A DNA stretch of 8,004 nucleotides, taken from assembly GCA_016936695.1 (NCBI GenBank), contig JAFGXK010000009.1, forward strand, positions 1-8,004. Reading direction: 5' to 3'. Under the pieces are notes generated by a model. That model saw only the letters and a list, made by a program, of their open reading frames with translations. It was not told where the DNA came from and ran no database searches. Origin of the DNA: Bacteroidales bacterium. GTDB lineage: Bacteria > Bacteroidota > Bacteroidia > Bacteroidales > VadinHA17. Below, piece after piece: positions 7,074 to 8,004 of this stretch; positions within the stretch are counted from its first letter, which is position 1, and every line of letters starts with the position of its first letter. Position numbers and translations under genes: made by a program.

Positions 7074-8004
7074 TTATAAAGGCATATTACCGTGTTTGCG
7101 GGCCGGAACCTTCACACATTCGTTGCTAAAGGCGCTGAATACCGAAATTATCTTTTTCCGTGTGACGGCTGGATCGATAACCTCGTCAATGTAACCCAGT
7201 TCATCTGCGATAAAGGGATTGGCAATCTTGTCGCGGTACTTTTTCACTAGTTCCTTTTTCAATTCTGCAGGATTTTTCGACTCCGAAAGCTCCCTGCGAT
7301 AAAGTATTGCAACCGCTCCATCGGGTCCCATAACTGCAATCTCAGCAGTTGGCCAGGCGAAGCTGAAATCACCGCCGAGGCTCTTGCTGTTCATGACAAT
7401 GAATGCTCCTCCGTAAGCTTTTCTCAGGATGACAGTTATCCTGGGGACAGTAGCCTCGCTGTATGCAAACAGTAGTTTTGCACCGTGTCGTATTATACCA
7501 GCGTGTTCCTGGTCCTTACCCGGAAGGAACCCCGGAACATCCTCAAGTGTAAGTATCGGAATGTTGAAGGCATCGCAGAACCTTATGAATCTTGCTCCCT
7601 TGGTTGATGAGTCAATATCGAGAACCCCTGCAAGCACTTTGGGCTGGTTGGCCACTATTCCTATTGTTTTTCCCTTGAGTCGGGCAAAGCCTGTTACAAG
7701 ATTCGGGGCATAAAGCTCAGCCGTTTCAAAAAAGCTGTTTCTGTCGGTTATCAGGTTTATGACATCCTTAACATCATACGCTTTGTTGGGATCGTCTGGC
7801 ACTATATCGCGAAGCCTTTCATTTATATCGGGAGTTGTGCCGTCGTCCGGTACCAAAGGCGGGTTTTCCACATTGTTTGAAGGAAGATAGGCCAGAAACT
7901 TCTTCAGAGCCATGATTGTGTTTTCCTCGTCCTCATATATCATGTGGGCAACGCCACTCTTCCTTCCGTGCACCTCTGCGCCTCCGAGTTCTTCCGAAGT
8001 GATA
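7074..8004 (-). CDS. Acyl-CoA carboxylase carboxyltransferase subunit (partial, N-terminus beyond right edge)
   Basis: This subunit moves the carboxyl group from biotin to an acyl-CoA. About 310 C-terminal residues of an expected ~510-520 are visible. The frame runs unbroken to the window edge, and the first visible residues (ITSEELGGAEVHGRKSGVAH) match internal family sequence, so the GTG at 7971-7973 is an internal Val, not a start. The fragment spans the end of the N-terminal crotonase-like domain (KSGVAH) and the whole C-terminal one: DVPGFLPG (155-162 of the fragment), ILRKAYGGAFIVM (192-204), AWPTAEIAVMGPDGAV (216-231) and the classic KHGNMPL C-terminus. Ile at fragment residue 202 (7398-7400) occupies the position that is Asp in propionyl-CoA-specific enzymes. 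It is upstream of the biotin carboxylase and carrier genes in one operon. Possible substrates are acetyl-CoA, propionyl-CoA or both. A decarboxylase role (MmdA-like) is less likely because a biotin carboxylase is linked. Confidence 0.93.
   Translation of the reverse strand, partial: ITSEELGGAEVHGRKSGVAHMIYEDEENTIMALKKFLAYLPSNNVENPPLVPDDGTTPDINERLRDIVPDDPNKAYDVKDVINLITDRNSFFETAELYAPNLVTGFARLKGKTIGIVANQPKVLAGVLDIDSSTKGARFIRFCDAFNIPILTLEDVPGFLPGKDQEHAGIIRHGAKLLFAYSEATVPRITVILRKAYGGAFIVMNSKSLGGDFSFAWPTAEIAVMGPDGAVAILYRRELSESKNPAELKKELVKKYRDKIANPFIADELGYIDEVIDPAVTRKKIISVFSAFSNECVKVPARKHGNMPL

Noticed and set aside
7971..7973. GTG as the start of the carboxyltransferase gene
   Set aside because: The same frame continues to the edge with conserved family residues (TSEELGGAEV), so this GTG is an internal valine and the gene is partial.
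5558..8004. Sodium-pumping methylmalonyl-CoA/oxaloacetate decarboxylase module
   Set aside because: The carboxyltransferase and biotin carrier could fit such a module, but the linked biotin carboxylase and the absence of a membrane beta subunit point to an ATP-dependent acyl-CoA carboxylase.

Overview
The window looks like a chromosomal housekeeping region from a member of the Bacteroidota, most likely the Bacteroidales or a close relative. The genes mostly lack Shine-Dalgarno sequences and have AT-rich leaders. The left edge carries a C-terminus resembling a Bacteroidetes-restricted lipoprotein-like family (DUF4831). A three-gene acyl-CoA carboxylase operon (carboxyltransferase, biotin carboxylase, biotin carrier) has the layout common in this phylum. 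This placement is inferred from protein style, not from a marker gene.

Layout from left to right. Positions 3-167 (+) hold the tail of a DUF4831-like gene. Positions 269-793 (-) encode an exported thioredoxin-like protein with a CGWC active site. Positions 991-2373 (+) encode a 12-TM major facilitator protein whose conserved blocks resemble the MFSD1 dipeptide-transporter branch. It ends at a strong bidirectional terminator (2389-2425) shared with the opposing gene. Positions 2473-3123 (-) encode a PhoU-like DUF47 protein, the usual partner of a PiT phosphate permease. Directly upstream of it, the PiT gene itself is wrecked (3155-3377, -): the first ~37 codons are joined to the last ~35 codons, and a frameshift and a TGA break the C-terminal part. 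Positions 3547-5004 (+) encode an intact M20-family cytosolic dipeptidase (PepD). From the right edge leftwards on the minus strand come the carboxyltransferase (7074-8004, cut by the edge), biotin carboxylase (5558-7063) and biotin carrier protein (5013-5543), with gaps of 10 and 14 bases.

The carboxylase genes together encode a complete biotin-dependent acyl-CoA carboxylase. The carboxyltransferase has Ile rather than Asp at the position known to steer acetyl- versus propionyl-CoA choice, so its substrate should not be assumed to be propionyl-CoA. The MFSD1-like transporter and PepD could form a peptide-scavenging pair (dipeptide import, then hydrolysis), but they are not in one operon. The phosphate module appears dead or damaged at the permease, leaving its DUF47 partner without a channel in this window.

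I saw no mobile element, CRISPR array, tRNA/rRNA or phage gene, and no clearly undescribed multi-gene system. The points most worth a second look are the collapsed PiT gene, the MFSD1-like transporter near a dipeptidase, and the carboxyltransferase specificity residue. No stretch longer than 300 bases lacks a gene. The longest gaps are 3378-3546, 866-990 and 168-268.
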